From JAOUEA01 sp035249905 (GTDB lineage Bacteria; Actinomycetota; UBA4738; HRBIN12), in the NCBI GenBank assembly GCA_035249905.1, contig DATFFT010000095.1, positions 1 through 64,000 of the forward strand: DNA of 64,000 nt. The letters run 5' to 3'. Positions 1-9,225 of this stretch are shown in pieces. Numbering within the stretch: the first letter of the stretch is position 1; each line of letters begins with the position of its first letter. Under the pieces are notes generated by a model, which saw only the letters and a list, made by a program, of their open reading frames with translations, searched no databases and was not told the DNA's origin. Made by a program: the position numbers and the translations under genes.

Positions 1-84
1 GAGCCGCACGACGTCGGTGGATTCGGGCGCGCTCGCGTACTCCCACGGCGGCACCTGGCCGGGTCGCTCGATCGCCTCGCTCAC
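1..84 (-). CDS. Aldehyde dehydrogenase, N-terminal fragment cut by window edge
   Basis: Only the first 28 codons are in the window. They start at a GTG at 84 preceded by a purine-rich AGGCAG, 16 bp after the deoC stop. The peptide contains PWEYASAPESTDVVRL, which resembles the N-terminus of NAD-dependent aldehyde dehydrogenases that commonly follow deoC in actinobacteria. In that setting the enzyme would oxidise acetaldehyde released by deoxyribose-phosphate aldolase. The catalytic Cys and NAD-binding region lie outside the window, so the call rests on this short match and on context. Confidence 0.55.
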   Translation of the reverse strand, partial: MSEAIERPGQVPPWEYASAPESTDVVRL

Positions 85-100
85 CTGGTCTGCCTCGCCC

Positions 101-1060
101 TCAGTCGATCGTGAAGTAGTCCGGTCCAGCGTAGCGACCGGTGCGTTCCTTCTCGAGCTGCATCAGCACGTCGTTCAGCAGGCTCGAGGCCCCGATGCGG
201 AAGCGCTCCGGCGTCATCCAGTCCATGCCGAGCGTCTCGTGCAGCACCACCAGGAACTGGATCGCCTGCTTCGACCGGCGCACGCCGCCGGCGATCTTCA
301 CGCCCACCGCCCGTCCCGTCTGCGCATGGAAGTCGCGCGCGGCTTCCATCATGCAGAGGGCGTTGGACAAGGTCGCGTTCACGCCGATCTTGCCCGTGGA
401 GGTCTTGATGAAGTCGGCGCCGGCCGCCATCGCGAGCATCGAGGCCTGTCGGACGCGGTCGTACGAGCCGAGCTCCCCCGCCTCGAGGATCACCTTGAGG
501 TGTGTCGAGCCCGCGGCCTCGCGCGCCGCCACGAGCTCCTCGAACGCCTCCGCGTAGCGGCCCCCGAGGAACAGCGAGCGGTTCAGCACGATGTCGATCT
601 CGTCGGCCCCGGCGGCTGCCACGTCGGCGATCTCGCGCAGGCGGGCGTCGAGTGGCCCGAGCCCCGACGGGAACCCGCCCGCGACGCTCGCCACGGCGAC
701 CTCTGTGCCGGCGAGCTGTTCTACCGCGACCGGCACGAGCTGGGGGTACAGGCAGACCGCCGCCACGCCGGGCACCTCGGGACGGAGCGGGTCGGGCCGA
801 ACCGCCTTCGCGCACATCGCCACGATCTTGCCGGTGGTGTCGCTGCCCTCGAGGGTGGTCAGGTCCATGCACCGGATCGCGAGCTCGAGGGCCCAGACCT
901 TCGAGTCGCGCTTGATCGAGCGGGTCGCGAGCGCCGCCGCCCGCCCCTCGAGGCCGACCGCGTCGACCGCCGTCGCCCGAGCCACGATGCGAGCGGCTTC
1001 CGAGGCGGTCGCGACGGGTTCGAGGGGTTGGCGCGGTGAGAGCTCGGCTGCCTGGGACAC
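101..1060 (-). CDS. deoC: Deoxyribose-phosphate aldolase
   Basis: Cleaves 2-deoxyribose 5-phosphate to glyceraldehyde 3-phosphate and acetaldehyde in deoxynucleoside catabolism. It is a class I aldolase TIM barrel: the Schiff-base lysine lies in KTSTGKIG (about residue 219) and the second active-site lysine in VKIAGGVR (about 255). At 319 aa it is longer than the roughly 220-260 aa bacterial enzyme and matches the long actinobacterial form. I prefer the GTG at 1060: an upstream in-frame ATG at 1069 overlaps a TACGAT box at 1068-1073, which sits 7 nt before the GTG and suggests a leaderless transcript. The aldehyde dehydrogenase follows directly. Confidence 0.93.
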   Translation of the reverse strand: MSQAAELSPRQPLEPVATASEAARIVARATAVDAVGLEGRAAALATRSIKRDSKVWALELAIRCMDLTTLEGSDTTGKIVAMCAKAVRPDPLRPEVPGVAAVCLYPQLVPVAVEQLAGTEVAVASVAGGFPSGLGPLDARLREIADVAAAGADEIDIVLNRSLFLGGRYAEAFEELVAAREAAGSTHLKVILEAGELGSYDRVRQASMLAMAAGADFIKTSTGKIGVNATLSNALCMMEAARDFHAQTGRAVGVKIAGGVRRSKQAIQFLVVLHETLGMDWMTPERFRIGASSLLNDVLMQLEKERTGRYAGPDYFTID

Positions 1061-1067
1061 GCCCACC

Positions 1068-1073
1068 ATCGTA
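1068..1073 (-). promoter_or_regulatory. -10 box of deoC (leaderless start)
   Basis: TACGAT on the minus strand, 7 nt before the GTG of deoC, in the 29-bp gap behind the ABC ATPase gene. The spacing means transcription would begin at or next to the start codon. It gives deoC its own promoter even though it lies directly downstream of the sugar-transport ATPase. No clear -35 box is visible. Confidence 0.5.
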
Positions 1074-1089
1074 GCGAGCGGACCCGGAT

Positions 1090-2295
1090 TCAGGCGTCGA
1101 AGATGCTTCGGCCGTCGTCGGGGTCGAAGAAGTGCATGCGTTCGACGTCGACGACCATCTCGAGCGGCCCACCTCGCCTCGCCGAGGTTCGAGGATCGAG
1201 CCGCGCAACGAAGGTCGACGTGCCCTCGCCGACGCCGTCCTCGAGTTGCACGGTACCGCCGAGGTCGCGGACCAGCTCCTTGGTGTCGTCGGTCACGACC
1301 GGCGGCACATCGACCGTGAGATGCGCGAGCACCTCGGCACCGAGAGCTTCCAGCAGGTCGACGCGACTGGTCATGCGCCGTGCCGCCCCGGCATCGGCGA
1401 CCAGGGCGGCGTCCTCGATGTCCTCGGGTCTGATCCCCACCACGACGCGGCGCCCCTCGTACCCCCGCAGCGCCGGCCGCCGGTCGAGCACCGCGTCGTG
1501 GAGCCCCAACGTCGTCGATCCGAAGGTGACCAGCAGACGGTCGCCCTCGCGGTGCAGCGACGCCTCGACGAGGTTCATGGCCGGCGATCCGATGAACGCG
1601 GCGACGAACAGGTTCGCCGGGCGGTCGTAGAGCGCCTGTGGCGCGTCGACCTGCTGCAGATGCCCCTGCTTCAGCACGGCGACCCGGTCGCCCATGGTCA
1701 TCGCTTCGGTCTGGTCGTGCGTGACGTAGATCGTCGTGACGCCCAGGTTCTGCTGCAGCTTCGCGATCTCCGCCCGCATCTGCACGCGGAGCTTCGCGTC
1801 GAGGTTCGACAGCGGCTCGTCCATCAGGAACGCCTGCGGCTCACGGACGATCGCTCGCCCCATCGCCACGCGCTGGCGCTGGCCGCCCGACAAGGCCTTC
1901 GGCTTGCGCTGCAGGTACTCCGTGAGGCCGAGGATGTCCGCCGCATCGTGCACGCGGCGCGAGATCTCGTCCTTGCTCATCTTCCGGAGCTTCAGGGCGA
2001 AGGCCATGTTCTCGTACACGGACATGTGCGGATAGAGCGCATAGTTCTGGAAGACCATCGCCACGTCGCGGTCCTTCGGCGGAAGGTCGTTCACGATGCG
2101 CTCGCCGATGCGCACGGTGCCGCTCGTGATCTCCTCGAGGCCGGCGACCATGTGCAGACCCGTCGTCTTGCCGCACCCCGACGGGCCCACGAGCACGACG
2201 AACTCGCCGTCACGGATCTCGAGGCTCAGGTTCGAGAGCGCTTCGGTGCCATCGGGATAGACCTTCGTGGCGTCCTCGATCGCGATGTCGGCCAT
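1090..2295 (-). CDS. Sugar ABC transporter ATP-binding protein (UgpC/MsmK type)
   Basis: ATPase subunit that powers carbohydrate import. Walker A GPSGCGKTT is at residues 37-45, followed by the signature LSGGQRQRVAMGRA, Walker B with AFLMDEPLSNLDAKLR and the H-loop in YVTHDQTEAMT. The C-terminal TOBE/OB region, which reaches residue 401, is typical of MalK/UgpC/MsmK proteins; such ATPases often serve several sugar importers. A good Shine-Dalgarno (GGAGAG) precedes the ATG at 2295. The permeases and binding protein are 3.7 kb upstream on the same strand, separated by the GH4, beta-helix and cupredoxin genes, so pairing with that system is likely but not certain. Confidence 0.93.
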   Translation of the reverse strand: MADIAIEDATKVYPDGTEALSNLSLEIRDGEFVVLVGPSGCGKTTGLHMVAGLEEITSGTVRIGERIVNDLPPKDRDVAMVFQNYALYPHMSVYENMAFALKLRKMSKDEISRRVHDAADILGLTEYLQRKPKALSGGQRQRVAMGRAIVREPQAFLMDEPLSNLDAKLRVQMRAEIAKLQQNLGVTTIYVTHDQTEAMTMGDRVAVLKQGHLQQVDAPQALYDRPANLFVAAFIGSPAMNLVEASLHREGDRLLVTFGSTTLGLHDAVLDRRPALRGYEGRRVVVGIRPEDIEDAALVADAGAARRMTSRVDLLEALGAEVLAHLTVDVPPVVTDDTKELVRDLGGTVQLEDGVGEGTSTFVARLDPRTSARRGGPLEMVVDVERMHFFDPDDGRSIFDA

Positions 2296-2319
2296 GACGT
2301 CTCTCTCCTTCGGTGCGCG

Positions 2320-2697
2320 CTACCCCGCGATGCGGAGCGCCGCCTCCATCTGGGGGTGATAGGTGCAGGAGACCGGGTAGGTGCCCTCGGAGATCGCCGG
2401 CACGGTCAAGGTGGCACGTTCGCCCGCCGGCACGTCGGCCTCCGCGACGGCGCCGTCGCTCTCGACCGTGAACGTGTGCGGCGCGCTGCCGTCGTTCAGG
2501 ATCTCGAGCTCATCGCCGGCGGCAGCTTCGATGCAGCTCGGCTGATAGGAGAAGTCGGCCATCGTGACGATGGACCCCATGACCGGGTCCTCGCACTCGG
2601 GGGCCTCGGCTCCGCCGCACCCCACCAGCATGAGACCCCCGAGCGTGGTCGCTGCCACGAGCCGAGCGAGGCCTCGGATCCCACGGAGCTCAGCCAC
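2320..2697 (-). CDS. Cupredoxin-like lipoprotein
   Basis: Small exported blue-copper-type protein of about 125 aa. It has a hydrophobic signal ending in LMLVGCGG (lipobox), then a plastocyanin-like domain. Candidate type 1 copper ligands are the His in APHTF and the Cys, His and Met in SCTYHPQM. Electron transfer or copper binding outside the membrane is inferred from the fold. I chose the GTG at 2697 because GAGG lies just upstream; an in-frame ATG at 2712 would add five residues. The start overlaps the stop of the beta-helix gene, so the two are probably cotranscribed, although their functions look unrelated. Confidence 0.8.
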   Translation of the reverse strand: MAELRGIRGLARLVAATTLGGLMLVGCGGAEAPECEDPVMGSIVTMADFSYQPSCIEAAAGDELEILNDGSAPHTFTVESDGAVAEADVPAGERATLTVPAISEGTYPVSCTYHPQMEAALRIAG

Positions 2698-4666
2698 AGT
2701 CGATCCTCGCATCGCCCCAATCGGCATGATCGAAGTCGACCCCGTCCACGGGCCGGACGCGCAGCTCGAGGATCCCCACCCCGGCGATGTCGGCGACGAG
2801 GGGCCTGGCCGGCTGCGCACCGTCGACGAGACCGCTCTCGGCGAGCCGCGAACCGTCGCCCCACACCTCGAAGCTGACCGAGCCCTGCGTACCGGTCTCG
2901 TCGTCGAGCCCGACGTCGGCCGCGAACACGCTGCACCTGCCGTCGACGTCGATCACGATGCGCGACGGCGCGTGCACACCGATGCCCTTATCGATGACCA
3001 CGCCGCCGATCGTCAATGGGCCGCCGTCGCCCTCGGCCTTCTCGCCATTGCTCAGGTCACGCTCCGCCGGCCCCCACCCGTTGGACTCCGAGCGCCACGA
3101 CATATCGCTCACGTAGGTCGGGGTCGCGATCGTGGGCGTCGGTGAGGGCGGCGCCATCGGACGCTCGAACGCTCCGAGATCGGGCCGGCCGTCGTCGAGC
3201 CGTGCGGACCCGGCCAGGTCCAGATGGCCGGCCATCGGCAAGTAGGCGCCGGCGTCCACCGCCGGGGATCCCTCGGTCAGTCGGTAGTCGTGAACCGCGG
3301 CGTCGACGAAGACCGGGTCGGCCACGATCGACGCGGCATCGTTGTCGGCGCCCCGCTGGTAGGCCTCGAAGCTCGGGTACGTCCGACCCTTCCACTCCCA
3401 GGTTCCCGCGCCAGAGGACGTGTAGTAGAGGTTGCTGTCCACGAGATTGCCGACGTTCTCGGCGTAGGCGTTCTCCAAGAAGTTGCCCGGCTCGGCGGCC
3501 ACGACGACGTTGTTCTGGATGATGTTGTTGCGGGTGTCGAACTGGACCAGGAGCTCCACGCCCTCGCTCCCCACGAACGTGTTGTTCACGATCACGCAGT
3601 CCTCCGTCGATCCGCGGCGTCGGTCGTAGCCCCCGATCGCGAGACTGATCACGCTGGCGTCGTACACGAGGTTGTTCCGCACGGTGATGCCGCTGGTCGA
3701 TCTGCCCGCATGCTCGCTCGCGAGCTCGATCCCGATGTTGACGTCGTGGATGACGTTGCGCTCGACGATCACGTCACGGCCGCCGTCGACGTAGATGCCG
3801 TCGGCGCTGCGGCTCTCTCCGTAGGCGGGATTGCCGAACGAGTCGATGTTGTAGACGAGGTTGCCGGCGACGAGACCGCTCCGCGCCTGGTCGACCGAGG
3901 GGTCTCCGGCCTTGCCCTCGAACCCGATCACATCGATCCCGATGTTGTCGTTGTCGTGCACCTGGTTCCCTGTGATCTCGAACCCCTGCACGTTCCCGTT
4001 CACGACGACCGATTCACTGGAACCGAGGTTGAGGTCGAAGACCTCGTTGCCGTCGATCACGACGTCGCGGATCGGACTCGCGGCGTCCGTCCCGTAGACG
4101 GCGATGCCGTGCGCGTCTGCGCCCGTGCGACGATGCACGTCGGTGCCGAGGTCGTGGATCCGCATGTCGAGGACGCTGATGTCGCTCGATCTGCCGTTCA
4201 CCCAGACGCCGACCGGCACGTGTCCGGGTTCGGAGGAGCGATACCCGCGCACATCGAGGCCTTGGAGCGTCACGTGATGTCGTGACTCGATCGAGATCAT
4301 GCCGCTGAAGCCGGCCGGCACGGTCAGGCCGCGCCCGTCGAGGATCGGCGTCTCGCCCGGCTGGTTCCGCAGCACGATCCTGCCGGCATCCTCGGAACCC
4401 GAAACGGTGATGTCCACGCGTTCGCGGTAGGTGCCACCTCGGATGAAGATCGTCGTCCCCGGATCGGCGTGATCGACCGCCCACTGGATCGATCCGAACG
4501 GCGCGGCTTCGGTGCCGGGGTTCGCGTCGTCGCCGTCGCTCGCCACGAAGAGCGCCCTGCCGGCCACGGCAGGCGGACCGTCGACGCGGGTGACGAGCGC
4601 CCACCCCGTCACCGCCCCGAGACCGAGCAGCGCGACGGCCACCGCGACGATGACCCAGACGCTCAC
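2690..4666 (-). CDS. Membrane-anchored right-handed beta-helix protein with C-terminal NPCBM domain
   Basis: A predicted N-terminal membrane segment (SVWVIVAVAVALLG) is followed by a long parallel beta-helix domain (about residues 50-490) with repeated short turns rich in N, G, V and I, as in pectate lyase/NosD-type proteins. An NPCBM module (novel putative carbohydrate-binding module) follows, with DMSWRSESNGWGP, KGIGVHAPS and a GLDDETG-like segment. The architecture suggests an extracytoplasmic polysaccharide lyase, hydrolase or binder; no catalytic residues can be assigned. The GTG at 4666 is preferred. An ATG at 4729 would add 21 residues, placing 16 codons inside the upstream gene. Its place in the sugar operon suggests it prepares the imported substrate. 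Confidence 0.8.
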   Translation of the reverse strand: MSVWVIVAVAVALLGLGAVTGWALVTRVDGPPAVAGRALFVASDGDDANPGTEAAPFGSIQWAVDHADPGTTIFIRGGTYRERVDITVSGSEDAGRIVLRNQPGETPILDGRGLTVPAGFSGMISIESRHHVTLQGLDVRGYRSSEPGHVPVGVWVNGRSSDISVLDMRIHDLGTDVHRRTGADAHGIAVYGTDAASPIRDVVIDGNEVFDLNLGSSESVVVNGNVQGFEITGNQVHDNDNIGIDVIGFEGKAGDPSVDQARSGLVAGNLVYNIDSFGNPAYGESRSADGIYVDGGRDVIVERNVIHDVNIGIELASEHAGRSTSGITVRNNLVYDASVISLAIGGYDRRRGSTEDCVIVNNTFVGSEGVELLVQFDTRNNIIQNNVVVAAEPGNFLENAYAENVGNLVDSNLYYTSSGAGTWEWKGRTYPSFEAYQRGADNDAASIVADPVFVDAAVHDYRLTEGSPAVDAGAYLPMAGHLDLAGSARLDDGRPDLGAFERPMAPPSPTPTIATPTYVSDMSWRSESNGWGPAERDLSNGEKAEGDGGPLTIGGVVIDKGIGVHAPSRIVIDVDGRCSVFAADVGLDDETGTQGSVSFEVWGDGSRLAESGLVDGAQPARPLVADIAGVGILELRVRPVDGVDFDHADWGDARIDCG

Positions 4667-4679
4667 GACGACGCCGCCA

Positions 4680-5987
4680 TCACGCGAGGAAGGCCGGGAC
4701 GTCGGCACGTTCAGCTTCCACCATCTCATCGAACATGGCCCGGATGTCGGCCGGTGGACAGACCGCCGACGTCAACGGATCGAGCATCAGCGCCTGCACG
4801 GCGAGCTCACGGTCCCGTTGGAGCAACGAGGTCACCGCGAGGTCGTGGATCTCCAGGTGACGACGGTCGAGCGACGCGAGCTGCGGCGGCAGCTCCCCGA
4901 AGGGTTGCGGGTGGATGCCCGAGGCATCGACGATCGCCTCGACCTCGATCACGCTGCCCCGGGGAAGGCCGTCGATGAAGCCGTCGTTCGGGATGTTCAC
5001 GTACACGTGCGCCGGCTCACCGGTCGTCATGGCCTCGACGATCCGCGACGGATACTCGCCGCCTCGCTCCATCGGGTACTCCTCGTCCCCGGCGAGCACC
5101 CGGGCGAGCCGCTCGTCGCTCTCCGCGCGCCACATGGGCCAGTTGTTCGCGTAGAAGCCGGACTCGCCCCGGTACTCGGGGCGCGCGTATCGGGCGAGCG
5201 TCTCGGGCCGCGAACGGAAGTACGGCACGTACTCGCTCACGTGCCCGCTCGACTCGGTCGGGAACCGGCCGAGGTGGAACATCAGCTCGAACCGGACCGG
5301 ATCGCGCTCCCAGATCTCGGGCACGCGTCCCCGCTCGCGCAGCATCGGGTACGCGTCCTCGCCGTCGAGCCAGAGCTCGGTGATCCATGCGAGGTGGTTC
5401 ACGCCGGCGGCGCGGAACGTCAGGCGGGCGAGGTCGACCTCGAGGTACTCGGCGAGCTGCTCGATCGTGTAGTGGACCGAGTGGCACATGCCGTACACGG
5501 AGATCGACGAGGTGCGTGAGGCGGCCAGCACCATCATCGACATCGGGTTCGTGTGGTTCAGCACCAGCGCCCGGGGACAGAGTCGTTCGATGTCGCGCAG
5601 GATCTCGAGCCACGCCGGGATCGTGCGGAACGCCTTGAACAGACCCCCCGGTCCGATCGTGTCGCCGATGCACTGGTCGACCCCGTAGCGCATCGGGATG
5701 TCGTAGTCGTGACGCACGTTCCGCATGCCGGCGACCTCGATCGTGTTGATCACGACGTCGCTGCCGGGCAGCAGCGCTGTCCGGTCGACGTCTGCTCGCA
5801 CGGTCCACCCCTTGCCGGTGCGCTCGATCAGGTGCTCGGCGAAACGGCACGCGAGGTCGAGCCGAACCGGGTCGATGTCGACCAGTCGGAACTCTCCCTC
5901 GGGCAACGCGTCGACGCTGAGGAAGTCGGTCACGAGCTCGGCTGCGAACTCGGCGCTGCCGGCCCCGATCAAGGTGATCGTCGTCAT
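4680..5987 (-). CDS. Glycoside hydrolase family 4 (alpha-galactosidase/alpha-glucosidase type)
   Basis: GH4 enzymes cleave glycosides through NAD+-assisted oxidation at C3 and need a divalent metal such as Mn2+. The N-terminal Rossmann motif is GAGSAEFA; further family blocks are DIDPVRLDLA, DTIGPGGLFKAFRTIP, LNHTNPMSMM, GMCHSVHYT and AAGVNHLAW. The length (435 aa) is normal. The ATG at 5987 overlaps the permease stop (ATGA), indicating coupled translation with the importer. The enzyme probably hydrolyses the imported oligosaccharide in the cytoplasm. GH4 substrate specificity cannot be read from the sequence alone, and a second GH4 occurs at 11934-13283. Confidence 0.9.
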   Translation of the reverse strand: MTTITLIGAGSAEFAAELVTDFLSVDALPEGEFRLVDIDPVRLDLACRFAEHLIERTGKGWTVRADVDRTALLPGSDVVINTIEVAGMRNVRHDYDIPMRYGVDQCIGDTIGPGGLFKAFRTIPAWLEILRDIERLCPRALVLNHTNPMSMMVLAASRTSSISVYGMCHSVHYTIEQLAEYLEVDLARLTFRAAGVNHLAWITELWLDGEDAYPMLRERGRVPEIWERDPVRFELMFHLGRFPTESSGHVSEYVPYFRSRPETLARYARPEYRGESGFYANNWPMWRAESDERLARVLAGDEEYPMERGGEYPSRIVEAMTTGEPAHVYVNIPNDGFIDGLPRGSVIEVEAIVDASGIHPQPFGELPPQLASLDRRHLEIHDLAVTSLLQRDRELAVQALMLDPLTSAVCPPADIRAMFDEMVEAERADVPAFLA

Positions 5988-6886
5988 TTCGTGCCCGTCA
6001 AGGTCAGACCGCGCACGATCCACCGCTGAGACAGCGCGAAGATGATCAACACGGGGATCACCATCAGCACCGAGGCCGCCATCACGAGGTTGAGCTGGGC
6101 GGTGTGCTGGGTCGAGTACCAGGTGAGGATGATCGGCAGCGTGCGCTTGTCCTGTTCGGTCAGCACGATCAGCGGCCACAGGTACGCGTTCCAGTGGAAC
6201 ATGAAGGTCAGCATGCCGAGCGTCGCGAGCGCGGGCTTGAGTTGGGGCAGCACGACCGAGCGGTAGATGCGCCACTCCGACGCGCCGTCGACGCGCGCCG
6301 ACCAGATCTCGTCGTCGGGGATCGACAGCATGAACTGGCGCATCAAGAAGATGCCGAACGCGTCGACGAACGACGGCAGCACCAGACCCCACAGGTTGTT
6401 CAGCAAGCCGAGCTGCACCAGGATCAGGTACCCGGGGATCATCGTGACCTGCGCCGGGATCATCATCGTCGCGAGCACGAACCAGAAGAGCGGCTGGCGA
6501 CCCCGGAACTCGTACTTCGCGAAGACGTAGCCGAGCAGGGAGCTCGTGAACAGGGTCGCGATCACGACCGTGACCGCCACGAACAGGGAGTTCCGGTAGA
6601 AGAGCGCGAGCGGCAGATCGGGGTCGCTCAAGATCGTCTCGTAGTTCCCGAGGGTCGGTTCGTGCGGCCAGAACGTCGGCGGCGTCTGCCGCAGCTCTGC
6701 ACCGGTCTTGAACGAACCGAGGATCATCCAGACGAACGGGACGGCCGCGATCACCCCGAGGATCGACAGCAACGTGTAGAGGGCGACGCGGCTGAGCTCG
6801 TGACGGCGCTGACCGGGCAGCCTCCGGTCCCGTGTCGCCGCGTCGGCTGACCCGCTCGCCGCCGGTCGCTCGATCGTGGTCGCCAC
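5984..6886 (-). CDS. Carbohydrate ABC transporter permease (MalG type)
   Basis: Inner-membrane permease of about 300 aa with six predicted membrane helices. The EAA loop that contacts the ATPase is visible as SARVDGASEWRIYRSVVLPQ. The N-terminal tail is soluble and the C-terminal half ends in a helix before GLTLTGTK, as in MalG-type subunits of the CUT1 family. The start is the GTG at 6886, placed immediately after the stop of the partner permease (TGA-GTG), and its own stop overlaps the GH4 start. It would form a heterodimeric channel with the product of 6887-7891. Confidence 0.94.
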   Translation of the reverse strand: MATTIERPAASGSADAATRDRRLPGQRRHELSRVALYTLLSILGVIAAVPFVWMILGSFKTGAELRQTPPTFWPHEPTLGNYETILSDPDLPLALFYRNSLFVAVTVVIATLFTSSLLGYVFAKYEFRGRQPLFWFVLATMMIPAQVTMIPGYLILVQLGLLNNLWGLVLPSFVDAFGIFLMRQFMLSIPDDEIWSARVDGASEWRIYRSVVLPQLKPALATLGMLTFMFHWNAYLWPLIVLTEQDKRTLPIILTWYSTQHTAQLNLVMAASVLMVIPVLIIFALSQRWIVRGLTLTGTK

Positions 6887-7891
6887 TCAGTACTCCCAGT
6901 TCGCCTTCAGGAACCGGGACTGCACGAGCGAGATCGTGAGCACCAGCGCGAAGAGCACGACGGAGACCGCGGCCGCCCAGCCCATGCGTTGGTAGCGGAA
7001 CGCGCTCTCGTAGATGTCGAGCGAGAGAGCGCGCGTCTGGTCGTCAGGGCCGCCCATCGTCATCACCTGGAACAGGTCGAAGACCTGGAACGACGAGATC
7101 ATCGTCAGCACCGACGCGAGCAGGATCGTCGGTTTCAACAACGGGAGCGTGATGTAGCGGAACGTCTGCAGCGCGCTCGCGCCGTCGACCCTCGCGGCGT
7201 TCTTGACCGAGTCGGGGATCGACTGCAGCGCGGCGATGAAGATCACGAGGTTGTAGCCGATGTCCTGCCAGAGATAGGCCACGATGATCGCGATCAGCGC
7301 GACGGGGAGGCCGCCGAACACGAGGTCGGGGTCGGTCGTCCACGCGATCGACGTGAACCTGCCCGTGAGGCGCGTGATCGTTCCGTTCAGCAGGCCGCGC
7401 TGGGGGTGGAGCACGAACCCCCAGATGATCGCCACGCCGACGGCCGACGTGAGCACGGGAAGGAAGAATATGGTGCGATAGAGCACCTTCCATCGGTCGC
7501 GCACAGACTCGATCATGGCCGCGAGCGGCAAGGTGATCGCGAGGTTCAACGGCAGCACGAGGAACGCGAACAGCAGCGTGACCTTGAGCGCGGTGTGGAA
7601 CTGCCGCACCTCGAGCGGCGCGGTGTTCGAGAAGTCCAGCATGCGCCGGAAGTGCTCGACGCCGACGTACGGGTTGTCGAGCCCGAGCCCGAGGAACGGA
7701 CTGCCTGTGCGCCGCGGGCTGAAGTCGAAGAACGCGAGCAGGATCGCCCAGGCGATCGGGAGCAACAGGAAGATACCCATGTACACGAGCGCAGGCGAGA
7801 GGACCAGCGCCACGAACCGACGCTGGGCACCTTCGCGCCCGCCGAGCCACCGTCGTGGTCCCCGTGGCCGCTCGATGGTCGCGCTCGCCAT
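6887..7891 (-). CDS. Carbohydrate ABC transporter permease (MalF type)
   Basis: Partner permease of 334 aa with a hydrophobic first helix (VALVLSPALVYMGIFLLLPI) and an EAA loop, NAARVDGASALQTFRYITLP. This is the MalF-like subunit of a CUT1 sugar importer. It lies between the binding-protein gene (12 bp upstream) and the MalG-type permease (directly abutting), the usual binding protein-permease-permease order. The ATPase subunit is not adjacent and is probably the UgpC/MsmK-type protein at 1090-2295. Confidence 0.94.
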   Translation of the reverse strand: MASATIERPRGPRRWLGGREGAQRRFVALVLSPALVYMGIFLLLPIAWAILLAFFDFSPRRTGSPFLGLGLDNPYVGVEHFRRMLDFSNTAPLEVRQFHTALKVTLLFAFLVLPLNLAITLPLAAMIESVRDRWKVLYRTIFFLPVLTSAVGVAIIWGFVLHPQRGLLNGTITRLTGRFTSIAWTTDPDLVFGGLPVALIAIIVAYLWQDIGYNLVIFIAALQSIPDSVKNAARVDGASALQTFRYITLPLLKPTILLASVLTMISSFQVFDLFQVMTMGGPDDQTRALSLDIYESAFRYQRMGWAAAVSVVLFALVLTISLVQSRFLKANWEY

Positions 7892-7902
7892 GACGAGCCC
7901 CG

Positions 7903-9225
7903 CTAGCGGAACATCCCGTTGGCTTCGGATTCCATCGCCGCGAGCGCGTCGTCGACGCTCTCGCTGCCCTGGAGCACCTTCAGCAGGTGCGGGCCCGTGA
8001 TCTCGTACCAGAGCAAGTCACGGTCGGGGATGTTCCCCAGGAAGTGACCGAACGGAAGCAGCTCGAACCAGGGTGCGAAGTGCGGGAACGCATCGATCAG
8101 CTCCTGCTGCACGGCGCCTTCCCCGTTGGCTCGCAGGCCCGGCAGGGTGCCGGTGGCGACGTTCCACTCAGCGGCGACCTCCGGGTCGAGCGTGGCGTAC
8201 TCGACGAAGTCCCAGGCGACGTTGGAGGCCTGGCTGTCCGCCGAGACCGTGAGACCCCAGCCCGAGTCGGCCACGAACTCCGGGGTGTCGCCGAGCGTCG
8301 GCAGGGGAACGTACTCCGTGGCCGCCGCGACGTCGGGGAAGTCAGCCTCGTAGTCGGTGATGACCCACGGGCCGACCAGACCCATCGCGCACAGCTCCTC
8401 GAAGTAGCAGTCCCCGACCCAGTTCTCCGTGTCGTTGAACAACGTGGGGTCGGTGATGCCCTCGTCGACGATCGACTGCATCAATGCGATCGCCTCCCGG
8501 GCCTCCGGTGTGTCGATCGTGAACGACTGGCCGTCGTCGGCCAGGAACTGCCCGCCCGCCTGCAGGATCAACGAGTAGAACGTGAACGGCAGGCCGTCGC
8601 CCGCGGTGAAGTGGTAGCCCGATCGGGTGATGGTGCCGTCCTTCGTCTCGGTCATCGCCTTGGCATCGGCTCTGAACTCGTCCCACGTCGCCCAGCCCGC
8701 GGTCGGATCGACGCCCGCCCCAGCAGCGATCTCCGTATTCACGAGCGTTGCCCCGTACTCGATGTTGAACTCCTGCGGGAACCCGTAGAGCTGCTCGTCG
8801 CACGTGAAGCCATCGATCGGCGCCTCGTAGAAGTCCGCTCGAGCATCCTCGAGCGACATCAGGTCGGCGGGGACAGGGGTGAGGGTGTCGGCGTAGCTGC
8901 ACACCCACGTGCCGAACAGCTGGACCACGTCGGCGCCGCTTCCCGAGGGCAACGAGGTCTGGAGCGTCTGGATGTAGGTGTCGTAGTCGAAGAACTCGAC
9001 CTCGACGTCCACGTTGGGATTGGCGTCTTCGAAGCCGGCCTCGAGATCCTTGAAGGCCCGCTTGTACGACGGGCTCTGCAGGGACCACACGCGCAGCGTC
9101 ACGGGCTCGTCGGGCGCGGCCGTCTCCCCGCCGTTCCCGGTGTCCTCGGCACCGAACGTGCACGCCGCCACGAGCAGCGTCAGCGCCACCCCGGCCACGA
9201 GCCATCGCGTGAACCGACGCTTCAT
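7903..9225 (-). CDS. Sugar ABC transporter substrate-binding lipoprotein
   Basis: Family 1 extracellular solute-binding protein of 440 aa that captures a sugar and delivers it to the permeases. The start ATG at 9225 follows a strong ribosome site (AAAGGAG). The signal peptide begins MKRRFTRW and ends in LVAAC, a lipobox, so the mature protein should be anchored at Cys. The mature region carries typical binding-protein segments such as VTLRVWSLQ and PDEFVADSGWGL-like hinge regions. Its first codon overlaps the stop of the SIS gene (ATGA), making it the second gene of an operon led by 9222-10115. Confidence 0.93.
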   Translation of the reverse strand: MKRRFTRWLVAGVALTLLVAACTFGAEDTGNGGETAAPDEPVTLRVWSLQSPSYKRAFKDLEAGFEDANPNVDVEVEFFDYDTYIQTLQTSLPSGSGADVVQLFGTWVCSYADTLTPVPADLMSLEDARADFYEAPIDGFTCDEQLYGFPQEFNIEYGATLVNTEIAAGAGVDPTAGWATWDEFRADAKAMTETKDGTITRSGYHFTAGDGLPFTFYSLILQAGGQFLADDGQSFTIDTPEAREAIALMQSIVDEGITDPTLFNDTENWVGDCYFEELCAMGLVGPWVITDYEADFPDVAAATEYVPLPTLGDTPEFVADSGWGLTVSADSQASNVAWDFVEYATLDPEVAAEWNVATGTLPGLRANGEGAVQQELIDAFPHFAPWFELLPFGHFLGNIPDRDLLWYEITGPHLLKVLQGSESVDDALAAMESEANGMFR